Assembly: GCA_964642505.1 (NCBI GenBank)
Contig: CAZXQY010000003.1
Coordinates: 1-64,000, forward strand
Length of the DNA: 64,000 bases
Source: TMED69 sp964642505
Lineage (GTDB): Bacteria > Pseudomonadota > Gammaproteobacteria > Ga0077536
Reading direction: 5' to 3'
The notes below the pieces were generated by a model. That model saw nothing but the letters and a program-made list of their open reading frames with translations. It did not search any database and was not told the DNA's origin. Every line of letters begins with the position of its first letter. The stretch's first letter is position 1. Positions 62,978 through 64,000 of this stretch are shown here, in pieces. The translations under genes and the position numbers were made by a program.

Positions 62978-63913
62978 GTGTTGCGAGCTTTTAAGGCAGT
63001 CAACCCGCACACTAAACTAATATGGGTCACAGGAAAGAACCCTTCCGTTTTCCTGCGGGGTTTGTCGGCACTTACCCGGAATATATTCGATGAGATTCAC
63101 GAAAAAACAGGTCTTGCTTCTTTTTCCAATAGGAACGGATTCCGTTTTAACACTGAAATCGAATCAATACTTTGTACCGAAACAAATTTAATTGATACCC
63201 TTCTTTTAAGGCGATTAGGAGCAGAAACTTTCATATCGCCTGCGGCAAAATTTTCTTTCTCCTCGAAGAAGCCTGAACCAGGGTACGACCAACTGCCGAT
63301 ATACGGAAAATTTTTAGCTTTAATGTCTCTAGTCAGTGAAAAACCCTTATCCCCGGATTTAAGCATACCGATCCCAAAAGAATACTTAAATTTTTCCACA
63401 AAACTATTTAAAAAAAACCGACACTATGTGGGATTGAGCCCCGGAGCTGGTTCCAACGCAAAACAATGGCCTCTCAAATTCTTTGTTAAGATAGCAAAAG
63501 TCCTGACTTCTCAAAATGTAACTCCGACTTTCTTTTTAGGCCCCATGGAAGAACATCTTAAAGAGAAGCTGTGCAAACAAATACCTGCTGCCATATTCCC
63601 CGAAAGCCAACTTGAAGTAGGGCTCCCTAAGTCACCGCTACTGACTATTGCTTTAGCTCGAAATTTAGATTTTTCATTGGTAAACGATTCTGGAGGCGGT
63701 CAGCTAGTCGCTGCGGGAGGCAAGAAAACAATCACTCTGTTCAATGCAAAAAGGGGAGCTAAGTTTAAGTCACCCTTTTGCGAGCAAATAGCTCTCAATG
63801 CGACTAGTTACAACGCGACTAAAGTCAAATCGATTCCGTACCGACCAGTCCTCGAGGCAGTTGAAAAAGCGCTCGGCGAATTGCTAAAAAATCCACTGCA
63901 ACAACGAGTTTGA
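62978..63913 (+). CDS. Glycosyltransferase family 9 (heptosyltransferase-like), N-terminus uncertain
   Basis: Glycosyltransferase of the lipopolysaccharide heptosyltransferase type. From the GTG at 62978 it has 311 residues, with GLSPGAGSNAKQWPLKFFVKIAKVL and FFLGPMEEHLKE for the donor site, and LVNDSGGGQLVAAGGKKTITLF near the end. The same frame is open back to 62888 and encodes SVLVYVTGDRIGDGILKFPVLRAF across 62921-62992, the conserved GT9 opening, so the real start lies upstream. No ATG, GTG or TTG is there; ATT at 62900 behind GAGGAG, or a one-base sequencing error, are the options. Confidence 0.8.
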   Translation: MLRAFKAVNPHTKLIWVTGKNPSVFLRGLSALTRNIFDEIHEKTGLASFSNRNGFRFNTEIESILCTETNLIDTLLLRRLGAETFISPAAKFSFSSKKPEPGYDQLPIYGKFLALMSLVSEKPLSPDLSIPIPKEYLNFSTKLFKKNRHYVGLSPGAGSNAKQWPLKFFVKIAKVLTSQNVTPTFFLGPMEEHLKEKLCKQIPAAIFPESQLEVGLPKSPLLTIALARNLDFSLVNDSGGGQLVAAGGKKTITLFNAKRGAKFKSPFCEQIALNATSYNATKVKSIPYRPVLEAVEKALGELLKNPLQQRV

Positions 63914-63961
63914 CAGTTACAGAATAAATGGTGTTATCATCGTCAGTAGAACCAACTGACG
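63910..63961 (+). promoter_or_regulatory. Possible promoter and inverted repeat at the window end
   Basis: TTGACA at 63910-63915 overlaps the GT9 stop; TG-T-TATCAT (extended -10) lies at 63932-63940 with a 19-base spacer. CGTCAGT/ACTGACG (63941-63947 with 63955-63961) forms a seven-base stem just after it. A possible new gene begins at ATG 63994 and runs off the window. Confidence 0.35.
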
Positions 63962-64000
63962 ACGTATCCAATTAAAATACCAGGCGAAAGATAATGCAAA

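Noticed and set aside
1..64000. CRISPR arrays, insertion sequences, prophage or integron
   Set aside because: No regularly spaced repeats, transposase, integrase or phage structural gene was seen.

Overview
The window looks like a stretch of chromosome from an AT-leaning, probably uncultured aerobic gammaproteobacterium. Ubiquinone genes (ubiK, coq7), zapE, apaH, an lgt-thyA-folA run, a divergent uvrA/ssb pair, a FimV-type C-terminal domain and a glnK-amt block next to ubiK all point that way. Abundant TRAP transporters, CoA-transferase, SDR and LLM genes suggest a heterotroph using organic acids, possibly marine. The taxonomic placement is inference from gene content only. I see no insertion sequence, prophage or CRISPR array.

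Region 1 (1-9 kb): rsmA, a TRAP permease pair (DctQ/DctM) without its binding protein, aroE, a double cNMP-binding/rhodanese fusion, and two tandem amt-glnK units on the minus strand. The first unit has a near-consensus sigma-54 promoter with NtrC-like sites upstream; the second has its own extended -10 promoter. ubiK follows. Region 2 (9-24 kb) is housekeeping: apaH, folA-thyA-lgt, a PfkB kinase, uvrA/ssb, an MFS transporter, zapE, a zinc peptidase, a HAD phosphatase, a Deg protease, coq7, rplM-rpsI and tRNA-Gln.

Region 3 (24-43 kb) is accessory and catabolic: a DUF1329 protein with VOC and HAD genes, a complete TRAP system (fused QM plus P) with an SDR, small enzymes (DUF192, cupin, PaaI-like), an LLM oxidoreductase, an orphan DctP-like protein, an unusual crotonase-like protein ending in a FimV-type C-terminal domain, an SDR/sulfotransferase/CoA-transferase run ending in a 51-residue membrane protein, a SnoaL/MetE-like/SMP-30 operon and a D-amino-acid dehydrogenase.

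Region 4 (43-54 kb): an HU-like protein, a bactofilin-ParA-bactofilin operon, tRNA-Ser, a class I PHA synthase, lipoamide dehydrogenase, a small zinc-finger protein, a Nudix hydrolase, a single-chain biotin-dependent acyl-CoA carboxylase and two tRNA-Arg genes. Region 5 (54-64 kb): a split 5-oxoprolinase set (pxpA apart from pxpBC, with an LLM gene between), a three-gene 2-oxoacid:ferredoxin oxidoreductase with a GltD-like flavin/iron-sulfur subunit, and a DUF6165/GT9 pair of lipopolysaccharide type.

The candidates most worth follow-up are the crotonase/FimV-C fusion, the bactofilin-ParA-bactofilin module, the GltD-linked oxidoreductase, the duplicated amt-glnK units with a second PII altered in its B-loop, and the GT9 gene whose conserved N-terminus lies upstream of any ordinary start codon.
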